Program-made: the position numbers and the translations under genes
The notes under the pieces: generated by a model
Seen by the model: the letters and a program-made list of their open reading frames with translations, nothing else
The model's database searches: none
Told to the model about the DNA's origin: nothing
Source: Streptomyces sp. NBC_00289
Lineage (GTDB): Bacteria > Actinomycetota > Actinomycetes > Streptomycetales > Streptomycetaceae
Direction of reading: 5' to 3'
DNA length: 64,000 nt
Assembly: GCF_041435115.1 (NCBI RefSeq)
Contig: NZ_CP108046.1
Location: 1,240,001-1,304,000, forward strand
Shown here: positions 7,961 to 16,372 of the stretch, piece by piece
Layout: the number at the start of each line of letters is the position of its first letter
Numbering within the stretch: the first letter of the stretch is position 1

Positions 7961-8277
7961 TCCTTCCGACCGACGCCGTGCGGGACGGCGTCGCGGTCGG
8001 CGAACCGGTCGCCGCCGCCCACTTCTTCCTTACGGGCGCGCCAGTTCTCCGTGACGTTCTCGACGGCGGTGATGTCCACCGACGGTGCCGATCTGGCCGC
8101 TCGTACCCGGTCGAGCTGATCCTGGCGGAAGTAGAGGTCCAGTCCGACCCCCGCCCGGCTGTCGCGCACGACGGGACGGCAGCCGACATCAGGCTGCGTC
8201 TCGCGGACGAACTCCCTGAGCGCTTCGGTGTTCTCGGCGATGACGTGGCAGCGGAAGACCGCGGGTTCCTCGCTCAT
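7957..8277 (-). CDS. 106-aa protein of unknown function between two proteases
   Basis: A small charged protein with no family I recognise. It begins EEPAVFRCHVIAENTEALRE, contains a region with beta-strand/turn character (RAGVGLDLYFRQDQLDRVRA) and ends in a polar tail. It has no signal peptide or membrane segment. Both ends overlap neighbours by 4 nt: ATGA with the subtilase stop and GTGA with the carboxypeptidase start. This fixed stoichiometric placement suggests an inhibitor, propeptide-like chaperone or adaptor for one of the two proteases. That role is inferred from position only. Confidence 0.7.
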   Translation of the reverse strand: MSEEPAVFRCHVIAENTEALREFVRETQPDVGCRPVVRDSRAGVGLDLYFRQDQLDRVRAARSAPSVDITAVENVTENWRARKEEVGGGDRFADRDAVPHGVGRKE

Positions 8278-9827
8278 GGCCGCATCCCGTCGGCAAGTGT
8301 GACGGCTTGGGAGGCGTTGACCCGGCCGAAGCCGTAGTCGTCGTTGTGACCGACCGTGTCGTACTGGACTCCCGGTCCCCCGACCTTGTCGGCCGACTGG
8401 TGCATCACCTGGCGCAGCTGGTCCCGCGTGAGGTGGGGGTTGACCGACAGCGCCAGTGCTGCGCAGCCGGCCGCGCAGGGAGCGGCGAAGCTGGTGCCGG
8501 TGTTGGTGCTGTACCCGCCCCCGGACGTGGTGCTGAGAACGTTGACCCCAGGAGCGATCAGTTCGACGTCCGGGCCGCGTGCCGCGTTGTCCTCCCGGTC
8601 CTGGTTGGTCGACCTCACCACGGCGATCACATCCGGATGGGAGACCACCTCGTCCTTGCCGATGTCGACGTTCCTGCCGTTACTGGCCGCCCAGAAGATC
8701 GGCAATCCCTTTCCCCGGCGGCCGTTCGTGGCGGCGAAGTCGAGGGCGAGATCCAGCGTGCTGGTCAGATCCCAGTCCGCCCCGTTCGGACCCAGGCTGC
8801 TGACCAGGATGTCCGCCCCGTTCCCGGGGCCGATGTCGGGAACCTCCGTCGCGGGGTCGGTCGCGTAGGCCACGGCGCGGGCCAGCGTCGTCTGTGTGCC
8901 GACCTGATCTGGCAGGCACGCCAGCAGAATCAGCGTGCACTCGGGGGCCGCGCCCGTCCCGCCCGCCCCGTTGTTGTGCCGGGCCCCGACCATGCCGGCG
9001 CAGAACGTGCCGTGACCGCTGTCGGGAATCCCTGATGTGCCTTGGCCGAAGACCGCGCTCCCCACGCCGTCGGCATACGATCCCGACAACGGATCCACCG
9101 CGGCGGCGAGGTCTGGGTGTTGCGCGTCGAATCCGTTGTCGATGACGGCGACTCGTATCCCTGCCCCGAAGGTGCGGTCCCAGGCCGGCTCGATGTGGAC
9201 GTCGGCGTCCACGGTGCCGCCGTTGGACCCAGCGTTCCTCCATTGCCACTGCTGGGGGTACCTGGCACCGGTGGGCCTGAACCGGGCGGGGACGTGCTCG
9301 ATGAACGACGGTTCGGCGAAGATGAAACGGTCGTTGTCATGGAGCTCGACGGAGGCCGCGAGAGCATCCTGTGGCGCCGGAGCGCGCACCTCGTACAAGT
9401 GGGTCGCGAAAAGGAGTTGGTTGACAACGGTCAGACCGGCCGCCTCGAGCTCGCGTTCGACCTCCTCCTCCGAGAGCGCCGGCTCCAGTCGGACGGTCAA
9501 CGCGTCCGTCGCAATACCGATCCTGCCGTTGGGCCGCCTGATGACCTTGCCGGTCGCCTCGGCCCGTGGGATCTCGGCACCTGTGGTGAAGGCTTCACGA
9601 GTCCGCGGGTTTGGTCTGACGAACATCCAGCTCGCGCGGGCGAAGGCGTCGGCAGTCTCGTCGTCGACGCCGCTTTCGCGTATCTCCCCGCGGGCACTGC
9701 TCCCCAGATCCGCCTCCATCTCGGCGGCGACTCTGCCAGGGGTATCCGCGCTTATCTTGACCGCGACGACATCGTCGAGTTCTTCAGCCTCGACGAGATG
9801 GCCACGTTGGTAGTACTGACGTGACAT
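8274..9827 (-). CDS. S8 subtilisin-like serine protease (cytosolic)
   Basis: A 517-aa subtilase with a complete triad: D230 in VAVIDNGFD, H272 in GHGTFCAGMVGA, and S446 in GTSFAAPCAAG. The oxyanion Asn lies in ASNGRN. The catalytic domain fills about residues 210-515. About 200 residues precede it, ending in a propeptide-like domain (about 110-180). No signal peptide is seen, so it should act in the cytosol. It follows the caspase gene after 132 nt and is coupled to the 106-aa gene by an ATGA overlap. A protease zymogen downstream of a caspase suggests a proteolytic cascade; this is inference. Confidence 0.85.
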   Translation of the reverse strand: MSRQYYQRGHLVEAEELDDVVAVKISADTPGRVAAEMEADLGSSARGEIRESGVDDETADAFARASWMFVRPNPRTREAFTTGAEIPRAEATGKVIRRPNGRIGIATDALTVRLEPALSEEEVERELEAAGLTVVNQLLFATHLYEVRAPAPQDALAASVELHDNDRFIFAEPSFIEHVPARFRPTGARYPQQWQWRNAGSNGGTVDADVHIEPAWDRTFGAGIRVAVIDNGFDAQHPDLAAAVDPLSGSYADGVGSAVFGQGTSGIPDSGHGTFCAGMVGARHNNGAGGTGAAPECTLILLACLPDQVGTQTTLARAVAYATDPATEVPDIGPGNGADILVSSLGPNGADWDLTSTLDLALDFAATNGRRGKGLPIFWAASNGRNVDIGKDEVVSHPDVIAVVRSTNQDREDNAARGPDVELIAPGVNVLSTTSGGGYSTNTGTSFAAPCAAGCAALALSVNPHLTRDQLRQVMHQSADKVGGPGVQYDTVGHNDDYGFGRVNASQAVTLADGMRP

Positions 9828-9959
9828 CGAACTCGCCTCTTCATGTTGGTGCGAAACACCGGTATCCGGATGACGGGAGGGGCAATTGACGGAAGGTCAG
9901 GTGCGTTGGGCGGACAGCCGCCTGGGTACAGCCCGTCTCCCGCCCCCGGTTGTCGCGGG

Positions 9960-11786
9960 TCACCACCAACGACTGCCCACGAGGTAGACGATGAGCATGA
10001 GGACGACCACGATCAGGGCCGCGAGCGCCATGCCTTTCGAGATCGCGGTCATGGTCCGCGTGAGGCTCGACGCCGACCTCGTGTAGAGGTCCCGGTGACC
10101 GTCCAGGTCGTGTCGCGCGATGGCGCCGAGAAGGAGCGCGACCGCGGCGGTGATCAGGGAAACGTTGAGCGTCGTGAGCACCTCGTGGTCGCTCACGTTG
10201 TCCTCGATGTTGCCTCCCCCACCGTCTGTGGTTCGGTCCCCCACCGCTGCCACCGTCGCCAGAATGGTCAGGACGGCCGTGACGACTGCGGCGGTGGCGG
10301 TGGCGAGGGCGGCGGACGCGACGGCAACGGCTCGGCGGGACCTGGACGGAGGTCCGCTTTCCCTCCGGCCATGCTCGCCGGTCTCGTCCCCTTCGCGCCC
10401 CTGATTCTCCTCCTGGCCCCCGTCCGTCCTCGGTGGCCGCTCGGGAGGCGGGTCGTGCACGACGACCGTTTCCCCCTCCTCCGTGCTGTCACGCGGTGGC
10501 GGTTCGTGCGTTGTCTCGAGCTCGGGTGCCGGAGTCACCACCACCTCTACGTGAACCACCGTCTCGTCGGCGACGCCCTTCAGTACGACCTCTCCCGTGA
10601 GGTGGCCCTCGAGGTACGTCTCCACACGGACGTCCAGGCCGGTGATGGACGGCTCGACCCGCAGCCATGACTGCGTGGACTGGGCCACGCAGTGGCGGGC
10701 GAGGGGTGGGCCGCTCAACGTCACGGACTTCTGCTGCGAGGACGAACCCGCCTCCACCGTGCCGAAGTCCAGGCGGTCCGGGGAGGGTGCCAGGCGGATT
10801 CCGCGCAGCGCGCCGGCCGCCTGTTCGGCTATCTGCCGGATGTCGTTGCTCGTGATCTGCTCCAGATCCTGGCGTGCGCCTTCGGCGATGGGGAGGCGGT
10901 CGTCCTGCAGTCGGGCGCCCAGTTCGTGGACGGCGCCCTGCCGGGTGAAGGCGTTCTCGCTGTTGATGGCCGCCCGCAGGGAAGGCGGCGAGGGAACCGC
11001 CGCGATCTTGATGCGGCCGCGCCGGCTGTGCGCCAGGTGCAGGTCTCCCTGCATCTCCATGGTCTTGCTGGGCGTCTGGTTCGGGTTCTGGTCCCGAACG
11101 TGCTCGAAGACGTAGTCGTACAGCTCGTCGAGGGAGACCTCACCGTCCGCGTCGAGATCGGCTTCGCCGGTCTCCAGGCCCTCGACCACCGCATGGGTGA
11201 ACACCGAAGGCCGGGGAGCCGAGTTCTCGGCGAGGTCGGGGCCCTCGAAGGCGTACTCCATGGAATTGGACGCGGTGATGACCGCCCAGCCCCGCCCGGC
11301 GGGCGACTTGGCAGCGGCGAACGACTCGAGGACGTTCACCTCCCCGGAGGCACGCACGGAGGACGACCCGCGGGAGAAGGCCCCGCCGTAGCAGCAGTCG
11401 AGGAACAGGACCGTGCTGCGGGCCCGGGTGCGGGACATGCACTGGCGGACGAACTGGGCGGGGACGGCCGTGGCGTCCAGCAGCCGGGGATCGGTGTCGC
11501 TGGCGGCGAAGTAGAGTTCGCCGGACTCGCTTTTGATGCCGTGGCAGGAGAAGTGCAGCACCATGGTGTCGTCGCGTCGGCGGTCGTTGAAGAAGCCCTG
11601 GATGCGCCGGCGCATCAGGTCGGCCGGTGCGTTGTGCACGACGTCGACGTCGAAGTCACCGATCTCCGGATTGCGCAGGACCTCGGCGAGAGCGGCGGCG
11701 TCCTGCGCCGGTGCCCTGAGTTTCTTGAGTCCCTGGTCGTCGTAACGGTCGTTGGCGATGATCAGCGCCTGCCGGGGTCCGGTCAT
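9960..11786 (-). CDS. caspase-like protease with HEAT-like, Ig-like and C-terminal membrane segments
   Basis: A 608-aa protein. Residues 1-255 are a caspase/peptidase C14 domain: QALIIANDRYDD, catalytic H82 in LHFSCHGIK, and catalytic Cys C132 in LFLDCCYGGAF. A short helical HEAT-like unit follows (about 268-330), then an all-beta Ig/HYDIN-like domain (about 331-418, RLDFGTVEAGSSS) and a Pro/acidic linker. Three hydrophobic helices (about 486-516, 541-558, 583-604) anchor it to the membrane. The start is ATG 11786, which overlaps the EACC1 stop (ATGA). The longer frame to 11933 only shadows the EACC1 gene. Caspases linked to EACC1 are known from actinobacterial NTP-dependent conflict systems. 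Here no NTPase is visible in the operon. Confidence 0.85.
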   Translation of the reverse strand: MTGPRQALIIANDRYDDQGLKKLRAPAQDAAALAEVLRNPEIGDFDVDVVHNAPADLMRRRIQGFFNDRRRDDTMVLHFSCHGIKSESGELYFAASDTDPRLLDATAVPAQFVRQCMSRTRARSTVLFLDCCYGGAFSRGSSSVRASGEVNVLESFAAAKSPAGRGWAVITASNSMEYAFEGPDLAENSAPRPSVFTHAVVEGLETGEADLDADGEVSLDELYDYVFEHVRDQNPNQTPSKTMEMQGDLHLAHSRRGRIKIAAVPSPPSLRAAINSENAFTRQGAVHELGARLQDDRLPIAEGARQDLEQITSNDIRQIAEQAAGALRGIRLAPSPDRLDFGTVEAGSSSQQKSVTLSGPPLARHCVAQSTQSWLRVEPSITGLDVRVETYLEGHLTGEVVLKGVADETVVHVEVVVTPAPELETTHEPPPRDSTEEGETVVVHDPPPERPPRTDGGQEENQGREGDETGEHGRRESGPPSRSRRAVAVASAALATATAAVVTAVLTILATVAAVGDRTTDGGGGNIEDNVSDHEVLTTLNVSLITAAVALLLGAIARHDLDGHRDLYTRSASSLTRTMTAISKGMALAALIVVVLMLIVYLVGSRWW

Positions 11787-12244
11787 GGCTGGGTCCTCAC
11801 CGTCGAATGGCGTTGCACGAAGAGGTCGAAGGCTTGCGCGACCTGCTCGTCCGACGCCTCCGAGATGTCCAGGACGTCCTCGTCCAGCGTCAGGCGCAGC
11901 GATGGGCGGGTGTGATGGCGTCGACCGAGCCACTCACGGAGCACGGTCACCACCTGGTTCAGCGCGGTGGCGGAACCACCGAGGGCCACCAGGAGGGAGC
12001 CGATCTGCGTCACGTCCACTGCCCGCGCACCGGCCGGCACCGCTTCGCCCGGCACGGTTGTTACGTCTTCAACATCGAGTTGGAGCAGTTCCTCGCGCAG
12101 ATACCGGGTCAGATCGGCCACGCGCTCGGCTTCCGCTCCCTCTTCGGAAAGGAGGATTCGCAGTTCTGTGTCCACCGGTTCAGCCCCTTCTCGTACGACG
12201 AGGGGCGGCGCAGAGTCGGCCAACGGTGGCTCCACGTCCTTCAC
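11783..12244 (-). CDS. EACC1-type (effector-associated constant component) protein
   Basis: A 153-aa protein resembling the family called effector-associated constant component 1. It has an N-terminal alpha/beta stretch (TELRILLSEEGAEAERVADL), a central LGSLLVALGGSATALNQVV-like segment (residues about 85-105, here IGSLLVALGGSATAL) and a helical end. These proteins occur next to exchangeable effectors such as caspases in actinobacterial conflict or regulated-death loci (Aravind-group description). It is the first gene of the minus-strand run and is coupled to the caspase by a 4-nt ATGA overlap. The start is GTG 12244, with GTG 12235 as an alternative. The biochemical role is unknown; a sensor or coupling role is proposed for the family. 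Confidence 0.7.
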   Translation of the reverse strand: MKDVEPPLADSAPPLVVREGAEPVDTELRILLSEEGAEAERVADLTRYLREELLQLDVEDVTTVPGEAVPAGARAVDVTQIGSLLVALGGSATALNQVVTVLREWLGRRHHTRPSLRLTLDEDVLDISEASDEQVAQAFDLFVQRHSTVRTQP

Positions 12245-12398
12245 TCCAGTCTGTGCCGTTCACCCCACCGCGGCAAATCACATGGGGGGTGACCGCGTCT
12301 GCGGCCCGGCCGGCGGGTAGCCCCTCTTCGGAACGAGCCAGGTTTCTTCACCTGTGCGGTCCCGACTCGGAGGCGTTCGCCGCGGGAAGGCACCTCAC

Positions 12399-13058
12399 AT
12401 GTCTGTGATCTTCTTCGATATCGGGGCGACCCTGGCGGACGCCCACGTGGAACCCGACGGTTCCCTGACGCTTCAACCCCGACCACGTGTCATGGCCGTG
12501 CTCGACGCCCTGCGTGACGTACGCACCGGCATCATCTCCAACCCCGGGCAGGGCGACGGTGCCGCCGCACGGGCAGCGGCCGCCCTGCGCGAGGCGTTCC
12601 CCGGCCGTTTCACGGACGAGGTGCTCGTGCACTGGGGCGTGAAGGACGGTCGCGGGATCTTCGACCAGGCGGTCGCGAGCACGGGAAACGCGGTCGCGGA
12701 CGACTGTGTCTTCGTGGGTGAGGACGCCCAGGAGCGCGCGTTCGCCCGGGAAGCGGGGATGCGTACGGCCGCCCACCCCGTCTTCGCTCTCGCCGCGATG
12801 GAGAACCGTCCCTTGCTCCGGGCGCGGATCGACCTCCACGACGACCTGAGTCTGCCGGAGTTGGCCGCGGCCGTGAACGAGACCGAGGCCCTTGTCGTGC
12901 AGGTCGTCTCCGGCCGGCTCGCGCATGCCACGGTGACCGAGCAGGGCGCCGAGGCGCTCGAACGTGCCGGTTTCACCGTGGACCTGCGGGGGCCGGCGGA
13001 TGACACGGTGGCCTTCACCGTGCGGGACGATCAGTCGGCTTCGGCGGCCGAATCGTAG
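12399..13058 (+). CDS. HAD-superfamily hydrolase-like protein
   Basis: A 219-aa protein with HAD motifs: motif I FFDIGATLAD, motif II IISNPGQ, a Lys in VKDGRGIF, and motif IV VFVGEDAQER. The second Asp of the usual DxD is Gly, as in some HAD subgroups, so phosphatase activity is uncertain. About 60 C-terminal residues are extra and polar. ATG 12399 is chosen because GGAAGG stands 8 nt upstream. It is divergent from the EACC1-caspase run across 154 bases, so it may belong to the same locus, although no functional link is shown. Confidence 0.75.
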   Translation: MSVIFFDIGATLADAHVEPDGSLTLQPRPRVMAVLDALRDVRTGIISNPGQGDGAAARAAAALREAFPGRFTDEVLVHWGVKDGRGIFDQAVASTGNAVADDCVFVGEDAQERAFAREAGMRTAAHPVFALAAMENRPLLRARIDLHDDLSLPELAAAVNETEALVVQVVSGRLAHATVTEQGAEALERAGFTVDLRGPADDTVAFTVRDDQSASAAES

Positions 13059-13103
13059 GCGGACGCCCCCACGAAGTCCCGTGGGAGGCGGGACGACGTC
13101 CGC
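13059..13103 (+). terminator. nested hairpin, probable terminator
   Basis: Immediately after the HAD-like stop codon, outer arms GCGGACG (13059-13065) and CGTCCGC (13097-13103) enclose a second hairpin CCCACG-aagtcc-CGTGGG (13068-13085). No U-tract follows, which is usual for Streptomyces terminators. Confidence 0.6.
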
Positions 13104-13168
13104 ATCCCGCGGGCGCGCCGTCAGTCCCCGGTGGGCATCCGGCCCCCGACGAAATTAGCGTGCACTGT

Positions 13169-13387
13169 ATGAGTGCGAACAGCGATGACGGCCGGCAGGA
13201 CACCGGCGAAGGCGGACAGAGCGACGACGCCGAGCGCCGGGCGACCGACAAGTTCATCAGCGACCTGCTGGCGCGGGGTGAGGCGGTGTTCGAGGGTGAG
13301 GAGCCCACTCCGAGGACGACGCACGTCGTCAAGCGCGGGGACGGCGGGCGGCTCACCGTCCGCCGTCTGCGTTTCTTCGGTGGCTGA
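13169..13387 (+). CDS. 72-aa hypothetical protein
   Basis: A small polar protein of unknown family (MSANSDDGRQ; acidic N-terminal half; then HVVKRGDGGRLTVRRLRFFG). It has no membrane segment or signal peptide. ATG 13169 fits better than GTG 13160, but neither has a strong ribosome-binding site. It is convergent with the metalloprotease gene, 13 nt from its stop. The C-terminal third could be a beta-hairpin. Reality is moderately supported by its codon bias and isolated position. Confidence 0.5.
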   Translation: MSANSDDGRQDTGEGGQSDDAERRATDKFISDLLARGEAVFEGEEPTPRTTHVVKRGDGGRLTVRRLRFFGG

Positions 13388-13400
13388 GCCCGCGGTCTGA

Positions 13401-14831
13401 TCAGTCGAAGCACCGCCGGACCAGGGTGAGACCCTCGCCGGTCTCGCTCCGTGCGATCTCGTGCGTCTTGAGCCGGGAGGAGTTGTCGTCGACGAACGCC
13501 GCGTCGGAGCGGTGCTCCTCGGGTACGTGGACGCGGTCGCGGCGGAGGAGGTCCTCGAGGTACGAGGTCGCGACCCGCTCGGGGTCGGCCGGCCGCACGG
13601 AGCCGCCGGCGGGGTCGGAGCCCGCGATGCCGAACCGTCGTTCCGCCGCGGGCGCGGAGAGGGTGACGGGCTGGGTGACGCCGTACGGCGCCCCGTGGAC
13701 CGTGACGGCCATGAGCCCCTCGTCAGCGCCACCGCCCGGCATCGCCTCGGCCATTCCGGCTCCCCGGCGTGCCATCTCCGGCTCGGTCAGGGACGCCGCG
13801 GCCTCCAGGGAGAGGATGCCGTGGCGGATGAACGCCGAGCGCAGCGACTGACCGTACTCGCCTCCGTTGCGGCGCTGGTCCGCGGCGATCATGTGACCCG
13901 CGACCTGTGCGTAGTAGGCGGATACGACGGGCGCGGCCACGGTGGCGTCCACCAGCAGCTGTCCCGCGATCTCGGCCGCCCTCGCCAGGCCTGCCTGGTC
14001 CTGCAGATCCTGCTGCCGGAAGATCCCGGCGACGATCTTGAGGAACGCTCCGCTGAACACCCGGGAGAACGAGTGCGACTCGCTGGAGAGCGTGTTCGCG
14101 GGCGCGTTCGGCGGCAGCTGCACCGGATCGCGGTAGAAGAAGCTGTTCGACAGGTTGCGCAGGCAGTCCCGGTCGACCGCGTTCGGGTGGCCCTGGCGGA
14201 TCGCCCACCCCAGTTGCTCGGCCATCCTCGACACCCGCGAGGTCAACTCCAGGTCACCCTGCGTCTCGGCCAGCACGGCGATCCGCAGGGATTCCAGCCC
14301 GAGTGAGGTTGTCAGCGCGCTGATGTCACCGAACGCCTCGTGCAGGGCGGCCGTCTCCGCGCTCGCCGCGTTGAACAGCTGAGGGCGCAGTGCGTCGAGG
14401 ATCGCGTGCCCCGCCTCGTGCTCGACGACCTCGGAGCTCTCGCAGGCGGCAACCGTGACACCCGCGACCGTGCGGCGGAAGAACCACAGTCCTTCACGGT
14501 CGTAGAAGGCGTTGAGGTCGTTTCCCGCGTCGAGGTGCGAGGTGAGGGCCCGGCCGACCGTCGGATGCCACTGGGTTCCTTCCGGAACCAGTGGCCCCCA
14601 GGCCTTGCTCGTTCTGCTCAGCGCGTCGGCCGCCACCCAGTAGCGGAAGGCCTCGGTGCCCGGGCCGGCACCGTCCGGCTGCGGCGCGGCTTCCGCGATC
14701 GCCATGGGCAGGGGGAGGGTGTCGAGCTGTGGAACGGGATGCGGGACAGGCATGTTGACCTGGAGAGGAAATCCGGGGTCGTCCTCGTACACCAGAACCG
14801 TCGGGATCGTCGCTTGTTGTTGCACCGTCAT
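13401..14831 (-). CDS. gluzincin (M4/thermolysin-like) metalloprotease
   Basis: A 476-aa protein with the zinc motif HEAGH (138-142) and a downstream HEAFGDI whose E165 should be the third ligand, matching the HExxH...NEAFSD pattern of M4 peptidases. The preceding DLNAFYDREGLWFF resembles the M4 region NAYYDG. No signal peptide is seen, in contrast to the secreted thermolysin relatives. ATG 14831 has GGGAGG 4 nt upstream and is preferred over the longer frame to 14879. It lies beside the caspase-protease operon as another apparently cytosolic protease. Membership in that system is not proven, since the gene is separately transcribed. Confidence 0.75.
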   Translation of the reverse strand: MTVQQQATIPTVLVYEDDPGFPLQVNMPVPHPVPQLDTLPLPMAIAEAAPQPDGAGPGTEAFRYWVAADALSRTSKAWGPLVPEGTQWHPTVGRALTSHLDAGNDLNAFYDREGLWFFRRTVAGVTVAACESSEVVEHEAGHAILDALRPQLFNAASAETAALHEAFGDISALTTSLGLESLRIAVLAETQGDLELTSRVSRMAEQLGWAIRQGHPNAVDRDCLRNLSNSFFYRDPVQLPPNAPANTLSSESHSFSRVFSGAFLKIVAGIFRQQDLQDQAGLARAAEIAGQLLVDATVAAPVVSAYYAQVAGHMIAADQRRNGGEYGQSLRSAFIRHGILSLEAAASLTEPEMARRGAGMAEAMPGGGADEGLMAVTVHGAPYGVTQPVTLSAPAAERRFGIAGSDPAGGSVRPADPERVATSYLEDLLRRDRVHVPEEHRSDAAFVDDNSSRLKTHEIARSETGEGLTLVRRCFD

Positions 14832-15088
14832 GGCGCCTCCCTGAAAAGGGGGGAGATTGCGGATGGTGGAACACACCACAGGGACACGAGTCCCTCATGT
14901 TCAGTACGAGCCCCCGACTGCCCGGTGTCAATCCGAACGGAAACCGCCGGGACCGACTCCGGCAGGCGGCGCCTCGTGCTCGGGGTCGATGGTGGACCCG
15001 TCGCGAATCGCCTCGTCAGCGGTCACCGCGCGAGGAGTTGACGAACGACGGAGGTGTTCGGTCGTCCCGTAGTGCTGCGACGGGCCGG

Positions 15089-16372
15089 TCAGGCCCGCCC
15101 GTGTGCCTCCTGTGAGCGTCGCGAAAGCGAGTCGATGACCACGGCGGCGAAGAGCACTCCGCCCGTGATGACGAACTGGAGGGCGGCGGGGGTGTCCGTG
15201 ATCGACATGCCGGAGGCGATCGACTGGATGACCAGGATGCCGAGCACCGCGTTCCAGGTCGTCCCGCGTCCGCCGAAGAGACTGGCGCCACCGATGACGG
15301 CCGCGGCGATGGCGTTGAGCAGCAGGACGCCGGAGCCGGAGTTCTGGCTCACCGAGGTGATGCGCGAGGCCAGGAACAGCCCGCCGAGCGCGGCCATGGT
15401 GGCCGAGACCGCGAGCACGGCGGTCTGCACCCGGGTGACGCTGAGGCTGGCACGGCGGGCCGCCTCGACGCCACCGCCCAGCGCGTACACCTGCCGTCCG
15501 TAGTGGGTGCGGCGCAGGACGATGTCGAGGGCGGCCACGATCACGAGGAAGATGAGGAGGGCGAGCGGCAGGCCCTGGAACCGGTTGAGCATGTGCGCGG
15601 CGGCGAACGCGATCACCGCGAGGACTCCGGTGCGGACGCCGATTCCGCGCAGTGTGCGGTGTGGCATGCCGACGGCCCTGCGGCGTCGTCTGTCCTGGTA
15701 GGACACCAGGAAGACGAGGCCCGCGGCGACTCCCGCCAGCGCGTAGGCGGCGGCGTCGTTGGTGAAGTAGTAGCTGGTCAGTCTGGCCACGAGGCCGTCC
15801 TCGTCGAGGTTGATCGTGCCGCTGGTCCCGAGGATGGACAGCATGATGCCGTTCCAGGTCAGCAGTCCCGCGAGGGTGACGACGAACGCCGGCACGCGGG
15901 TCTTGGCGAAGGAGAAGCCCTGGAGGGTGCCCGCGGCGGTGCCCGTGAGCACCGCCACGATGAGGGCCAGCCATTCCGGCACACCGTTGTTCACGTTCAG
16001 CACGGCGAAGACCGCTGCCGCGAGACCGCTGATGGAGCCGACCGACAGGTCGAGTTCACCGAGGAGGAGGACGAAGACGATGCCGACCGCGATCAGCCCG
16101 GTGCCCACGATGTCCACGCTGAGGTTGGACAGGTTCCGTGGGGAGAGGAAGTTGTCGTTGAGGGCCTGGAAGATGATCCAGACGACGGCGAGAACGAGGA
16201 CGACCGGCAGTGAGCCCAGTTCACCGGCGCTCAGCTTGCGCCGGAAGACGGCGGCCCAGCCCTCCATCGCACTGATGACGGCCTTGCCGGGGTGCGGCCG
16301 TCCCGTCCGGTCGGTGGGCGCGGCGGGTCGGGACTGGGTGCTGTCCGCCGCGTTGCGCATCTCTTTCACCAT
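15089..16372 (-). CDS. XylH-like sugar ABC transporter permease
   Basis: A 427-aa integral membrane protein of the BPD_transp_2 class, with about 10-12 hydrophobic segments. The conserved loops GELDLSVGSISGLAAAVFAV and IGGASLFGGRGTTWNAVLG are typical of RbsC/XylH permeases. It would form the channel of a pentose or similar monosaccharide importer. It overlaps the ATPase gene by 7 nt (16366-16372) and is the last gene of the SBP-ATPase-permease operon. ATG 16360 is an alternative start. Confidence 0.88.
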   Translation of the reverse strand: MVKEMRNAADSTQSRPAAPTDRTGRPHPGKAVISAMEGWAAVFRRKLSAGELGSLPVVLVLAVVWIIFQALNDNFLSPRNLSNLSVDIVGTGLIAVGIVFVLLLGELDLSVGSISGLAAAVFAVLNVNNGVPEWLALIVAVLTGTAAGTLQGFSFAKTRVPAFVVTLAGLLTWNGIMLSILGTSGTINLDEDGLVARLTSYYFTNDAAAYALAGVAAGLVFLVSYQDRRRRRAVGMPHRTLRGIGVRTGVLAVIAFAAAHMLNRFQGLPLALLIFLVIVAALDIVLRRTHYGRQVYALGGGVEAARRASLSVTRVQTAVLAVSATMAALGGLFLASRITSVSQNSGSGVLLLNAIAAAVIGGASLFGGRGTTWNAVLGILVIQSIASGMSITDTPAALQFVITGGVLFAAVVIDSLSRRSQEAHGRA

